DNA from: Favolaschia claudopus
Taxonomy: Eukaryota; Basidiomycota; Agaricomycetes; Agaricales; Mycenaceae
Length of the DNA stretch: 64,000 bases
Reading direction: 5' to 3'
Assembly: GCA_037176885.1 (NCBI GenBank)
Contig: JAWWNJ010000004.1
Span: 2,914,001 to 2,978,000, forward strand
A program made the translations under genes and the position numbers. The notes under the pieces are model-generated. The model did not search any database. It was given only the letters and a program-made list of their open reading frames with translations, and was not told the origin of the DNA. Positions within the stretch are counted from its first letter, which is position 1. Each line of letters starts with the position of its first letter. This document shows, piece by piece, positions 29,188 through 40,431 of this stretch.

Positions 29188-30398
29188 TTATCTGGGTCAG
29201 CAGTTCCACCCGATTCCTCATCCTCGACTTCCTCTACCGTGACTCGAGATTGCTTTGTAGAGCTTTTCTCTCGTCCACGAGGAAACGTAGGCATCGAACA
29301 CCTCTTTCCTGTGTTGGGATCTTTCAAGGTAACCGTCTGAGAATCATTCCTGCCATTATTTACTTGGCATTCAGTCAGAATCTCAAAGGGCCTTCCCAAA
29401 AGAACCTTATACGCCGGACCTCGAATTATATGTACTTGTAGATAGACAGTCATGTCCCCGAATTTGAAGGGAACATTCTTGGCTAAACCAACCGTTCGCT
29501 CAATACTTTTATTCGCGCTTTCCATGTGTACAATAATGTCTGGGTCCCAGGATAATTTCAACAGATTAGCCGTCTCGAGAGACATTGACACAACCTGCGA
29601 TCCCGAGTCCATAACACATTCTACTCGCGCTTGCTTATTTATGGTCGGGAATATTACCCTTAAATTGGCAGAGTCGCGCGCTACGAATATTGGCCTCTTC
29701 TCGTCTGTATAGATTTGCCTAGGCCTTTCACCTGGCTCGAGATTCTCCAAATATTGAAGGTAGGGGTCCAACACAGTGACCGCTCCTTGTGGTACTTCTT
29801 CGGTGGTCTGGTTTTGAATAAACACAGAGTTCAACGGAGGTAGTTCGCTCAGGCTAAGTGCGTCATACTCCAGTCGCGGTTCCTCTTCCTCATCCTCGAA
29901 AGGTAGGGCCTGTTCAATTTCATCTGCGAACATAACTTTCTTAACCGCGTCCCTAGGAACTGGCTTTCTAACTTTAGTTACGTCGCGTTTAATATTTGCC
30001 CTGACTTCCGGCGAAACTCCCACTAAGTCTCGCACATCCAAAGTTACTTCTGTACGAAGTATCTTATCAGCGACCTTCCTTCCTAGACCTTCTCTCTGGA
30101 CAGGGGCCCTAACTTGATACTCCCGCGGCTCGACTTCCGTGGTTTGTTGTTCTAAATCAACCAGTTGATTTTCTGTTCGATTTCTAACCGGCGGAACCGA
30201 TACATAAGGAAGTTCGACATAAGCCCTGTTTTCTACGGGCCTCTTGTCTTTGTCGCGCCTATCTTCAGACTCGACTTCCTCAGCCGCTTTGCTTCTCCAA
30301 TCTTTGTCTTTATCAGCCCGACCTTTTTCTTTCCGGCTCTCAAGGGGCTTAGCACTGTCGGATTTTTGATGGCTCGCCCCTATCCCTGAGCTCTTCAA
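29151..30398 (-). CDS. E2 aspartic protease (Pro)
   Basis: About 415 codons. The retropepsin-type active site is visible as CVMDSGSQVV (DSG), with the partner motif KVLLGRPF about 75 residues later, as in Gypsy proteases. The flanking regions are charged and disordered. The frame starts at a TTG within the gag stop region, not at an ATG, and lies -1 relative to gag. The overlap contains A-AAT-TTT-TGA read in the gag frame, which fits the X-XXY-YYZ slippery pattern, so a -1 ribosomal frameshift is the likely route. It ends TAG at 29151-29153. Confidence 0.8.
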   Translation of the reverse strand: MKSSGIGASHQKSDSAKPLESRKEKGRADKDKDWRSKAAEEVESEDRRDKDKRPVENRAYVELPYVSVPPVRNRTENQLVDLEQQTTEVEPREYQVRAPVQREGLGRKVADKILRTEVTLDVRDLVGVSPEVRANIKRDVTKVRKPVPRDAVKKVMFADEIEQALPFEDEEEEPRLEYDALSLSELPPLNSVFIQNQTTEEVPQGAVTVLDPYLQYLENLEPGERPRQIYTDEKRPIFVARDSANLRVIFPTINKQARVECVMDSGSQVVSMSLETANLLKLSWDPDIIVHMESANKSIERTVGLAKNVPFKFGDMTVYLQVHIIRGPAYKVLLGRPFEILTECQVNNGRNDSQTVTLKDPNTGKRCSMPTFPRGREKSSTKQSRVTVEEVEDEESGGTADPDKAEQVFRLTSMT

Positions 30399-31900
30399 AA
30401 ATTTGGTCCGGGCTTTCCTTGACTCTGATTCCTCGTCTGAGCAAATTGCTCTTGAGTCGCGGGAAGTTCTCCCGCTTGTAAACCTCTCATTATCAAGGTT
30501 TGAAATATCCCGTTCATGTCGAGATTATTCCCGGCCAAAGGCATTGTCTGACTTTGGGCCATATAGGTGGGTTGAACCACCTGTGGGACTTGATTTTGAC
30601 CAGTAAGCTGTTGTTCAGCTTTCTGAAGTTTTACTTTCAGAGTCTTTATCTCGTCCATAGCCAACTCTTGGTCCCATCCGGTAGAGGTATCGTTCTCGGA
30701 ATTATAGAACGATTCATAGGTAGCTTGCCAGTTTTGGCCAACCGCCTTGTTCTTCCAATAATTCTCTACTCTCTGTTTCTGACTTCCTTGTCCGTGAGGA
30801 ATGAAGTTCCCGTCCCCAAGCTTATGGCTCCCGTTTTCTATTACTAGATGCCCCTTCTTGATGTGTTCATCTTTGTACGGGCAATCTCGTGAATAGTGTC
30901 CGGTTTCCTCACAATAGAAACATTTCGCTTCTCCTCTGCGTTCCTGTCTATCACCCGGTGGACCTTGTCGAGATTGGTTCTGCGTGTTATACGCGTAACT
31001 CTGTCGCGGATATTCGCGTTGAGTCTGATGCGGAGGAGGATCTTTAACAAAATTTTGCAAAGTCTTTAACACTTCATCGTGCCGCAATTCTCCTGACCTC
31101 TGTATGAGAGCATATTGATCTCGGAGTTGAGCAATCGCTCCATTAATTTCCTCGATCTTTTCTTCATACGGTTCGACTTTGACCATTGGTGTTATCGCTG
31201 TTTGCTTAGCTTCCGAGTCTATTTTCAACGACGGAGCTTTGTGCTGTTTAGAGGCCAGAGTTTCGGCGAGCTTTATTAACTCTTCCAATTTTATTGGATC
31301 CTCCTTGCGATCATCACTGTCCTTGTCCGCGACTCCTGCAAGCGCTGGGAATTGAGTCTTAATTAACATAGTACTGTCAATTGACCCTCGAAGAGTCGTA
31401 GCAAAACTTGACTCCAGAGTTCCCAAATACTGCTCACATGCGACCTGGTTAGTCATTAACGCAGGCGCGACATATAATTTCTTGACCTCTCTCAAGAATT
31501 CTATGCCGAATCTTCTAAGACGTCCTTCTTCGGTAACCGCTATCCCACGGTTGCGTCGACATAATTGCCTCAAAAGTTCAACAGTCCCAGCGCGCTCCGA
31601 TTTGATTTCTGGATAACTGAGATAAACTTCACTAAGGAAGTCATCGTAGGTACCAGTCTCATATTTACTGAGCGTCCGCCAGACGTCTTTCTTTTTCTTA
31701 GGCAAGTAATTGGTGATCTGGAGTTTCTTTTCCTTATCATCCGTGATTCCTCCTAACTCGAAGATTTGTCCAACATGATCCACGAAGGTCATAAGATCCT
31801 CATAGTCGTCTGTTGTAAATTTCGGAGCATTGGAATCCCAGGCATGAGGGACTTTGAAACTCGCGATCCGTCTTTCCGTTCTATCTTGTTGATCCGCCAT
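30395..31900 (-). CDS. gag: E2 Gag with CCHC zinc knuckle
   Basis: ATG at 31900, 501 aa. The capsid-like helical region occupies about residues 25-200 (FTTDDYEDLMTFVDHVGQIFELGG and onward). A single zinc knuckle C-X2-C-X4-H-X4-C (CFYCEETGHYSRDC) is at about 325-338, preceded by a Gln/Arg-rich linker, and a coiled-coil segment follows (IKTLKVKLQKAEQQL). It forms the virus-like particle and binds genomic RNA in this class of element. It ends in KPGPNF with a slippery AAATTTT at the stop. Confidence 0.85.
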   Translation of the reverse strand: MADQQDRTERRIASFKVPHAWDSNAPKFTTDDYEDLMTFVDHVGQIFELGGITDDKEKKLQITNYLPKKKKDVWRTLSKYETGTYDDFLSEVYLSYPEIKSERAGTVELLRQLCRRNRGIAVTEEGRLRRFGIEFLREVKKLYVAPALMTNQVACEQYLGTLESSFATTLRGSIDSTMLIKTQFPALAGVADKDSDDRKEDPIKLEELIKLAETLASKQHKAPSLKIDSEAKQTAITPMVKVEPYEEKIEEINGAIAQLRDQYALIQRSGELRHDEVLKTLQNFVKDPPPHQTQREYPRQSYAYNTQNQSRQGPPGDRQERRGEAKCFYCEETGHYSRDCPYKDEHIKKGHLVIENGSHKLGDGNFIPHGQGSQKQRVENYWKNKAVGQNWQATYESFYNSENDTSTGWDQELAMDEIKTLKVKLQKAEQQLTGQNQVPQVVQPTYMAQSQTMPLAGNNLDMNGIFQTLIMRGLQAGELPATQEQFAQTRNQSQGKPGPNF

Positions 31901-32440
31901 TCTGCCTCGACTTAAATCTTCTGAACCTAGAGTCTGAGAACTGTTCTGCGAGTCGAGATTATCTCTTCTCTCAATGGTAGATTCCTGGCTCGTTTGTGGT
32001 TGTGAAGAAGAAGCCGTGCTTATTTCTTGATACGCTTTTGCTCGAGCAGAGGTTTTGCTTTTAACTTCGGCTCTACCTTGTTCAGCAGGCGTTTGTGATT
32101 TTGCCTTCCTCTTTGAAGGCAGGCGAGGTAACTCTTGTGGAGTTCTATGCCTGTCGGAACGTCTGTGTAGTGGCTTTGGAAAACCAGTTGAAGATTGTTC
32201 CCCGTCTCCCGAAATCTCGAAAGACTCCAGTTACAAAGTGTCTGTGTTCTAGTTTTACTGAATCTAAGATCCAGTTGCGACTTCTCTTGTCTAAGTCGCA
32301 CTTCGAAGCCTAAAGAGCTCTTCGAAGTATATGCCCGAGTCGCGGCTAGAATTTAGCGCGCCTTTGTAGCAAATCTAGTTCCAAAAGCCAATAGGCCTTG
32401 AATGTATAAATTACTTCTATGAAGTAATAGCCAAATGAAC
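31901..32440 (-). other. E2 5' leader between PBS and gag
   Basis: 540 nt with a short open frame (32301-32020) of no recognisable content. Expected to hold the RNA packaging signal. No specific structure identified. Confidence 0.4.
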
Positions 32441-32458
32441 CCCTCGCGGTGGGCTCCA
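32441..32458 (-). promoter_or_regulatory. E2 primer-binding site
   Basis: CCCTCGCGGTGGGCTCCA on the plus strand, identical to the E3 and E1 sites, 2 nt from the LTR. It fits the last 18 nt of a tRNA with CTCGC in the T stem, GGTGGGC acceptor strand, T73 and CCA. I cannot name the tRNA. Confidence 0.88.
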
Positions 32459-32460
32459 GA

Positions 32461-33886
32461 TGAAACGCTTGCTATTGGTTTACTGTATAACTTTATTCGT
32501 AGAGATAATAAATCCCTTCAAACAAAATCCACACAACTTCAGCTTCGCGTGCGAGTCGGGGTTCCAGTAACGTATCTACTGTGGCAATCTGACTATATTC
32601 CTCAATCCGAGGATATATGTTATACAATTCAAGGTGTCTTGACTCGATTAAACTTGCTTTGAGTTGGCGCGACTCAATCCTATTTGAGCCTTTCGAACTC
32701 AGGACTTAGTTTTTCGCAATGTCGGTTGGTTGTAGGAGTCTAGGTAATTTATCTTGTTCGAGTTTCCTTTCAATCCGATGGAATATGGCACTTGACTGTT
32801 AAGTCGCGCTTAATCCCTTGTACTCGCGTTTTCCTTTATCTCAGAATTCCGTTTCACGCGTCTGATTCCCGTTCAAGTTCACTTAGTTCACGCGTTTAAC
32901 AAATCTCTGATCAAATCACAAGTCCAATTTATAGATTGAAAACAAAACAGAAAACTAGTTAAGTTCCCTGGGTTGTCCCACTGGATGTGAACACTTCTTA
33001 CTGAACGTGCGGCTGATAGCTTACACGTACAATCAAGGAGGGAGCAATCCACTGGAGCCCAGCTAATAATTTACAGGCTTTATATACTACGCTCGAATAA
33101 ATATTTACATCTTAATTGGGTATCTACCTACGTGTCCTGGTACGTGTATTGTCCTTATTTAGCAGACGAGGCTGTTAAGTCACACCTGTGTGTCGTGGTT
33201 GCACGCGCGAGTAACGTGTAAGTACACGAGGAGTCACTATGGCATTTATCGCGTCGATCCCTCGTGATGGTCACGTGTGCGTGATGGATCCTCCGATCCT
33301 TGACTCGATACTGGCTTCTATCCCACTCATCGCGGCTAGCCTTTCGAGGATACGAATGTTCCTGCTACGTGCCTCGCCTCGAGGTAAGGTCCTTCCGGTC
33401 CTTGCCAGAACTTCTAATTCGCCCTGAGTAGAGAAATCTCCTCAAGATCATTGATCCTATGATGATCCGCTCTTCGGCATCTTCGGCAATCCTTCTGCCG
33501 CTACTCGGTCTCCCTTGGTTCGTCGTTCCGTGACTCGAATCCCTTGATCTTGGTCTAGACGCGCTGCCTAAGTATTCCTCCAATGTTATCCCATGTTCCT
33601 TGATGTCCCCTTAGGTCCCAATTCAATTGGTAGAATGGTTAGACTTAGAAGAGGGATTGATATCCTCGACTACCGTGTACGAGTACCCATTTCTGGATAA
33701 TCATAAGTCGTAGACAAGTCTAGCTTTCCTTGCATCATTTAGTTAACAGCGCGGGTACGCTTTAACCCTCTGAGATATATTCCAAGAGATGTCCATATAT
33801 TCCTCTTAGTTCAAACACGCGTTATATAATATTAAACATGTTCAAAAATTGAGAAAACACGGGGTGTTTTCATCCCAGGTCTATCA
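32461..33886 (-). repeat. E2 5' LTR (1426 bp)
   Basis: Same length and, apart from G at 33241, same sequence as 16656-18081 as far as I compared. Followed by the ACGG duplication that re-enters E1 ORF2. Confidence 0.95.
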
Positions 33887-36800
33887 ACGGTTCTGCTCGG
33901 AGTTGAGTAGGAAGGGAAGGGGGTAAGGTGCGGGTTCGTGCAATACAGCCATGTCGAAGGGCCAGTGGCGACGTGCGGTGACGAGTGAAGCACGCCGAAT
34001 AAACTCGAGGTAGAGGGCGCGGATTTCCGTAAAGAGATTAACATCACGCAAATTCTGCGTAACGAACAACGCCAGCGCATTGCGGAAGACGGCGCCTTGA
34101 TTCTGCGCATACGCGCTGAAACGACGTGGTTGGTAGCCTGCTGGATCGAGGGGAAGGTCTGGGGATGAGTTGATCTTCCGCGCGCCGGGCCCGACGACGG
34201 TGGCGAAAGATCTAAACACCTCGACGTCGATGGAACGGATGGAGCTCGCCTGTCGTAAATGCTCGACATCCTCCAGTTCGCGCTCGATGCGCATCGCAAG
34301 CTCCTCGTGGTCGAAGAGCTCATGACGCGCCACGGCCTCGTGATCAACGTGGTGGCCGAGTTTGCTGGCGATGATCTTGAGCGCCTCCAAGGCAGGCTGC
34401 AAGACCTCCTCGTCTTCCCACAAATCGATGCGTACCTGGTAATGATATAGGTCGTTATTCCAGCGCTGCGTTTGAACCCAATCAAGACCACGTACGCATT
34501 CGTCAACAGCCGGCCTCGGGACAACGCAGTAGAGGTCTTGGAGGGCGGTGACCAACGCTTTGGACTGGACGATCACAAAACCGTCTTCGTCGCCTGAGTC
34601 CTCACGGCCTGTGTCGTAGGTGCTAGTGCCTCCATTGGTAGCAGGCGTGGGCGGCGGTTCGCTGGATGTGGAGTCGTTATTGGCGGTGTGATACATGCTG
34701 CCCGCGGCTTCGTCTTCGGAGTCCGAGTCTGGCGCTAAGATGACTTCTCCGCGATACGGCGGCAAGTCAGCGATAGGAAGCGTAGCGGCGTTGGGGGTGT
34801 TCACCGCGTCTCCCGGTCGGGTGCCATCCAAGTACAGAAGCTCCGGCATATCTTCGTCAGAGTCGGGGGCTAGAATCTCCCCTTGGTCGGGTGCGGCAGC
34901 GGTGAGTTGGAGCGGGGGAGGCGTCGCTTCTGCGCTGACAGGGCGAAGGACTGGTGAGGGCGGGGGTTCAGTCAAAGGTGAGTCTTCCCTTACTGTGATT
35001 CCGATCCCACAATGCGTTCCGTCGATCTCCACCCAAGTGCGTCCATCTTCATCCGTGGCTTCCTTGTCTGCGTCTTGTTTTTCGACAACTTCGGCCGCTT
35101 CTGCGAGCAAGAGCAGGTAAGAAGTGGGTTCGCTGTAGTGAGATCCACGCATCCGTTCGTCGTTGTCAGAAGAGGGCGTGGACGCGATGGAGCAGGTGGG
35201 GGAGATGAAAGTGATGGCAGGAATATCGCAGGAATCTTTGTCATTGGTTGTGGCGGGAACGCGTTTGGGGCTAGCAGGCGCCAAGTCGTCTTTGGGTGTA
35301 GCGGCAGGTTGGGTAGACGTCGGGGACAAGCTGGTAGCGCCGTTTAGGCCAGCGGACGAGCCACTGGGAGTAACGGTCGTCTTGGGAAGAGTTTTTGCTG
35401 CGAGAGTCGTCGAGACGTTGGGAGCGAACGTGGAGCCATCGTCGTTGAGTAGAGGGAGAATAGAGCGCGGGGGAGGGCAATGGCGTTGTCGGTAGGCGTC
35501 AGCGAGACGGCGGTTGACCTCCACAAGCTGGTCGTGAGGAAGGCGAATCTGTGGTTCTCCGTCCCACTGATCTCGGCCTTTCGTCGGTCCCACCTGGATA
35601 TCGGCCGATTGCTCCGTGTTCGGTTTACCGGAGCGAACTTCCGCCATCGGATCGTCGGTGCGTTCTTCCGTGATCGGCGCGGAACTCGGCGTGTCGTTGT
35701 GTTCCGTTGCAGCGATCATTTCCTCCACCTCCATGTCGTCGTTCTCGCGGCTGCTTTCCGCTTCAGCACGGTCAACTTCTGCATTCAAACAGGCGACATA
35801 CCATGCAAGCTCGAAGGACCGTTCGCTCTGGGGGCTGGGGGAAGGTGGCTGAATGAATGGGACAGTTTCAGGGCGCTCTGTGAATAACGCAAAAGGTGGG
35901 TGCGGAGTGCCCGGGCGGTTCAGCTTCCCCTGGAGCCGCGTAACTTCGTCCGTGTCTACACGGTAGACGACGTTTCGCTTGTCTTTGGTGAGTCCAATCT
36001 GTGTCATATTCGAGGTGTCGCAGGGAGAAGGAAGGCCGACGGGGTGGGTGATATAGTGCGCGTCGTCGGTGGTGCGTTTGCTGATTTTGTTCTTAGACAG
36101 GATCTTCATTTTGCTGGCAACGCGATTCTTCAACGCCGGCGTCTTGGATCTCGTCAGGGGAGGAGTGTAGGTGCTTCCGCCAGCGTCGCGTTTCTGGTGA
36201 CTTTCGGTAAGTCGACGTTTCTTTTGTACGAGTTTTTGTGAAACCGTTACCTGAGCTTCAGCTTTGGCCTCTGTAAGATAACGATGAAGGCGTTGTTGGG
36301 AGGGGAAAGGCATGTGAATTTTCCATTTCTTTCGCTCGTGCGGGTCGACGTAGAGGTGTCCGAATAGGTGTCCGCTCTTGGTTCCGTATTCCCCAGTCGC
36401 GGGGTCAAGAACTTCGACGCGCGTATTCATGAACGCAACGCGCTGGACCTCCTGTCCGTCGCGATGCGCGTCTTCACCAAGATAGAAGACCTGGTCGGAT
36501 TCCATACGACCGGGCCGCACGTGAATTTGGCGTCCTTCGCGAAACGCTGCCTCTTGTCCCCTCGCGATCGCCTGAACGGCGTGTAGCGCGGAGGCAGTGG
36601 TGCGTTGGTCGACGACGCCAAAGCCGGTGTTGGGAACGATAGGGCGATGATCGTACTGTTCAGCCTCGAGACGGTTGATGGTACGCTGAATAGCGTCCAG
36701 ATGTTCTTTGTACTTTTGCAGGTGGATGTCGGGCGCGGATGGGGGATTGGGATCGTGTTCCATGTTGTGAGGGCGGAAATTAGGGCAAGTAGAGAGTTCG

Positions 36801-38836
36801 TGAACGTTGTGATAGCAGGAGTGTAGCAGTTGGGTGGTTGCTGCTCCTCCGTCGTCTTCTTTTGTTCTTTTATCTTTCCCGTTGCTCCGCTGATTCATAT
36901 GTCCATTTTCAGCCGTCTTCGTTGTTTCTCCAGCCGGGGCGAGCGCAGCAACGTTGGAGGTTCTCGCTGATTCGCGCTGCGGGCTTCCTGGACACGTCTG
37001 GGTCGTTTTCGACGCGTCTTTGTTGCTCCACGGCTGCGAGCAATCTGTCAAGTCAAGGGCCGTAAGGCTGCCACATCTGCATCGCGGAATTCCGCGAGAA
37101 GCCGCGATCGAAATTTCAGGTAAGTCTCTTTCCTTTTCCTTATTTCTTCCGGTGCTAAAATCTTCAGCGGCGCCAATATCTAGGGTCAAGCGGGGCTTCT
37201 CTTTCCCGGGGCGTTTGTCGACGAAAATTGCTAACGAGCGTGCAACAGGATTTTTAATGCACAAGACCTCGCTGGTTGCTTTGTGAGGGACGGCCATAAG
37301 CTCGTAGCGAGGCTGACGAGTCTCCCGGTCTTTGAAAATCAAGTATGTACCCTCGTCGCGTTCGTCAATCGTGACTAAATTGTTTCTTTGCCACGGCCGT
37401 CCGAGAAGTAATTCAAACGGCGCTGATTGTGATACCCAGAGGCTCGTCTTGGTGAGGACACCTCCACAGCTGAGCTCCACTTCTTGGATGAAACCCCGCA
37501 GCTGACCGCGGCCGCCATTCGCATCATTCATTCCAGTCGTCTTCGTCATGTCAACAGGTCGGTGGAGGACCAGCGCAGCAACATCAGCTCTCACCACATC
37601 CAGCTGGGAGCCTGTGTCAATAATAGCGACAACTTGTCGTCCGCCGATCTCCATTTCAGCTCGAATCAAAACCCCTTCGGAGCGAGGCCAAGTCCACGGT
37701 GCGGATTGTGCTCCTGCTAGCACGCTTTTTACATTTTTGAGTTTGATGACTTCTTGTAGATTATTTCTTATCTCTTTCGACGAGACTAATACTTCCCGGA
37801 CTGACATTGGAACCTCCAGGTCCAATATTCGCTCCACAATTTTCGGGAGGCTTACTGACGCCTGTATTTCAGATTGTCGCCCTGGCGGGGCGTGTTTCTC
37901 CGCCGATTCCGTGGATCTCGATGATGCCGCGCGATGGGTTGGTGGAGCTGTTTTTACGGCTTCATCCTCCTTCCGCCGTTTGTTTGTGGCTGCGGTATGT
38001 TTTCCCGGGGCTTCCGCATCTGGCATCTCAACATCTTGGGTTTTAGATTCTCGTGGGGCGCGAGCATCGTAAGGTTTGACATCGTTGAGAATGTCGCGCA
38101 TGGTACCAGCCGGTGTTTTCGGTTTAGAACTGAGTGCACGCTCAATGATGGGTCTTGAAGTAGAGGACAGGGGTACCCCAGGAACCTTTGGTGGAGGCGT
38201 CGTTTTTGTTTCTTTTGCGATTGAAACTTTCTCTCGACGCGGGACGTGCACGCCATCAAAAGCTGACCTTCGAGCAGCTTTTGTGCTGGGAACAGTTCGA
38301 TCGGCTGCATGTACTCGATACTGGCGCCTGGGTATAGACAAATACACCTCTCCTTCGTCTTCAGATTCTTCAATATCAGATTCATCGTCGGAGTCGCCCT
38401 CAAATTCCTCAATCCGGGAACTCTCAAACGAGCTTTCAATCTCTTCATCTTCGTCCTCCTCCGAACTTTCGCTAAATTCTTGAAAGGCTACATGAGCTGA
38501 GTGATAGGTGGAATAAGGAAGTTCTTCCTTCCCGGCTGCATCAATTATTCCAAACATTACACGCGGACCTCCTTGACGCCGAGCTGCTTGCGCCAAATGC
38601 TCCCCGTACATTCTTCTAATAGGTGCGCCGTCTTTCATGCATAAACGCCCTGTTTGGTCATCGTTTTTAACGATTCCGTCATTAAAGAGTGATTGAATTT
38701 CCGGGCAGTCTCTCATACGGTGGTCATCTTTTCCACATCCAAAACAGTTTGGAACTGTACGAACTGCACCTGCCCCGGTTCCGACAGGAATATTGTTCGG
38801 ATAAGTAGCTGGTGTGGTTATTGCAGGTGCCGACAT
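33887..38836 (-). CDS. E1 ORF2, 5' part: zinc knuckle, aspartic protease and about 1,100-aa unknown extension
   Basis: ATG at 38836, overlapping the gag stop by 19 nt in the -1 frame; open for about 1650 codons until E2 cuts it. N-terminal zinc knuckle C-X2-C-X4-H-X4-C (CFGCGKDDHRMRDC, about residues 31-44), an acidic Ser/Glu region, then a retropepsin at about 400-510 (VVAIIDTGSQLDVV with DTG; FELLLGRPW). After the protease come 1,100 residues not normal for a Gypsy element: two Pro/Ser/Asp-rich disordered stretches around a segment with VEVLDPATGEYGTKSGHLFGHLYVDP, and a C-terminal helical region (LVTALQDLYCVV, HELFDHEELAMRIERELEDVEHLRQ, NALALFVTQNLRDVNLFTEIRALY). It continues beyond E2 at 16655. 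RT, RNase H and integrase are in a separate ORF. Confidence 0.8.
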
Positions 38837-40338
38837 AGGTGGGGAGGTTCGCGCAGAGCAGGTCGAGGAGTTTGGGGGCGGTTAGGGGTCCACTGCATGG
38901 TGGTCTGGACTTGTGGGGGTTTGACGCATTTCGATGCTACTCCCGTAGTATCCAGTGCGAGGATAGAATAGTACGTTGGGGCATATTCTGCATCGTCTAG
39001 ACTCATTTTGTTAATTTTTCGTATGAGGTCTGTAACCTCCGCAGCAGATCCTGTGGGTTTAATGATAGTGGTGCGCTCGTCACCTTTCGATTTGGAGGAT
39101 AAATGGTCTGTGGATCTGCTCTTGCTTAATTCGCGGCGACGCTTTTTGATTTTATCTTTCTCCTTTCGTGCCTTCTTCTTTTCACGATGTTTTCGGCGAT
39201 AACTATCATAGTCAGAATCATCAGATTCTGAATCAGCATCTGAATCATCCGAAGATTCACTGTAGCCATCATCGAAGTTTATATCGTAATCTGCAGCATT
39301 CATAATCATGGCCTCTGCTCGGTTGCGACGGAAGTACCATTCGGCAGCTTGGTTGATTTCATACATGCTGTAATATCCTGAGTGGCCTGCTCCTCCATTA
39401 GGAGGTGTCATCTGAAGGATGCGGTTTTCAAGAACCTGTCGTAAGTCCTTGTGTATTCCTAGCCAGAAATATGTATCAGCACTGGGACGAGTGATCTGGT
39501 TTTGTTGTATGAGTGTGCCTGACATGGTTTTGTACCGAATATAGTATTTCTTCCACATTGATAGGTTATGAATAACCTTCTTATTAGTTTTCTGTGTGTA
39601 AGCAGTAATGTCTCCTGGGCGATACTGCGCAGTGGCACGGTCCACGTCATAGCATCGTAGTATTTCACGACGCAGTCGGGGCCAGTCTCTTTTCTGGAAG
39701 AATTCTGAGGCTTTTATAAAAGCCTGTACCTCGGTAGAGCAATAGTCCAAAATGCAGTAACATTGGTCCTTTGGTTCGTCAACGTTGTATTTAAGGAGCA
39801 ATCGGTCATAGTGTTGGATGAAGTATTGGACCTCGCTCCACTTTCCTTTGAATGTGGGCGGTGCCTCTCGACCATGTCGAAGGGGCATGTCCATGACTGT
39901 TTTACCAGGAACACCGCTTGACGTGGGAACCGAAACGGGTGCTGCCTGCGGGGTAGGCTTATTTGGTGTCTGTGTAGAAGTGTGATAGTGTGAACGAGGT
40001 TGGGGAGAATGGGGGGAGCGAGGTGAGGAATCAGGGTCATCGGAATCATACACATTACGGGCTCTGTAATGATTCTCATTTTCATCCTCAGTAGTGTACC
40101 GTGGCTGCTGCCTGTGCGAGGTACTGGCCTCACTAGGCGGAGCATCTGGGTCGCGGTAAGGGGGATTGGCAAAAATAGGGGGTGCACGAGGTCCAGTTGA
40201 TGTATCACCGTCTTGTGGTTGATACCTATAAGAATTGTCGGCTTCATTGAGCGGGACATGTGCATCAGGATAAGGTGGATTTACAAAAGTGGGGTGTGGA
40301 TGAGATCCAGATGATGTTGGGTCGTTAGGTAGATGCAT
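38818..40338 (-). CDS. gag: E1 Gag
   Basis: ATG at 40338, 506 aa. Pro/Ser/Tyr-rich repeats at the N-terminus (two related ..HPTFVNPPYPDAH.. and ..PIFANPPYRDPD.. units), then a capsid-like region with the Gag-typical PPTFKGKWSEVQYFIQHYDRLLLKYN and W.RLRREILRCYD motifs, then a charged Lys/Arg and Ser/Asp-rich tail. There is no zinc knuckle here; it is at the start of ORF2. It lies about 70 bp inside the PBS. Stop TAA at 38818-38820. Confidence 0.82.
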   Translation of the reverse strand: MHLPNDPTSSGSHPHPTFVNPPYPDAHVPLNEADNSYRYQPQDGDTSTGPRAPPIFANPPYRDPDAPPSEASTSHRQQPRYTTEDENENHYRARNVYDSDDPDSSPRSPHSPQPRSHYHTSTQTPNKPTPQAAPVSVPTSSGVPGKTVMDMPLRHGREAPPTFKGKWSEVQYFIQHYDRLLLKYNVDEPKDQCYCILDYCSTEVQAFIKASEFFQKRDWPRLRREILRCYDVDRATAQYRPGDITAYTQKTNKKVIHNLSMWKKYYIRYKTMSGTLIQQNQITRPSADTYFWLGIHKDLRQVLENRILQMTPPNGGAGHSGYYSMYEINQAAEWYFRRNRAEAMIMNAADYDINFDDGYSESSDDSDADSESDDSDYDSYRRKHREKKKARKEKDKIKKRRRELSKSRSTDHLSSKSKGDERTTIIKPTGSAAEVTDLIRKINKMSLDDAEYAPTYYSILALDTTGVASKCVKPPQVQTTMQWTPNRPQTPRPALREPPHLCRHLQ

Positions 40339-40409
40339 TGTATAGTTGGGCGTGAGTTTTCAAGGTTGTAATAAAATTTGGGAATAGAAGTATTTCTTCA
40401 CTAAAATTG

Positions 40410-40427
40410 CCCTCGCGGTGGGCTCCA
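40410..40427 (-). promoter_or_regulatory. E1 primer-binding site
   Basis: Identical 18-mer to the E2 and E3 sites, separated from the 5' LTR (starting at 40432) by 4 nt. Confidence 0.87.
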
Positions 40428-40431
40428 ATGA

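Larger units (their letters stand above)
16656..33886 (-). mobile_element. E2: 17.2-kb Ty3/Gypsy LTR retrotransposon with antisense accessory genes
   Basis: Two 1426-bp LTRs (sense TGATAGAC...GCGTTTCA) and a 4-bp target duplication ACGG (16652-16655 and 33887-33890). It is inserted in E1 ORF2. Sense is minus: PBS 32441-32458, gag, protease, RT, (RNase H missing), integrase, a 7.5-kb 3' region carrying three genes on the plus strand, PPT and hairpin, 3' LTR. The only LTR difference I found is C at 17436 against G at 33241, so insertion is very recent. E3 is nested at 21603-22205. Pol is defective, so this copy was probably mobilised in trans or lost RNase H after or during its last cycle. Confidence 0.93.

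Noticed and set aside
34695..38500. Many plus-strand open frames opposite E1 ORF2
   Set aside because: They are shadows of the long GC-rich minus-strand frame; no consistent exon chain. A plus-strand AG|GTAAGT near 37,118 is isolated.
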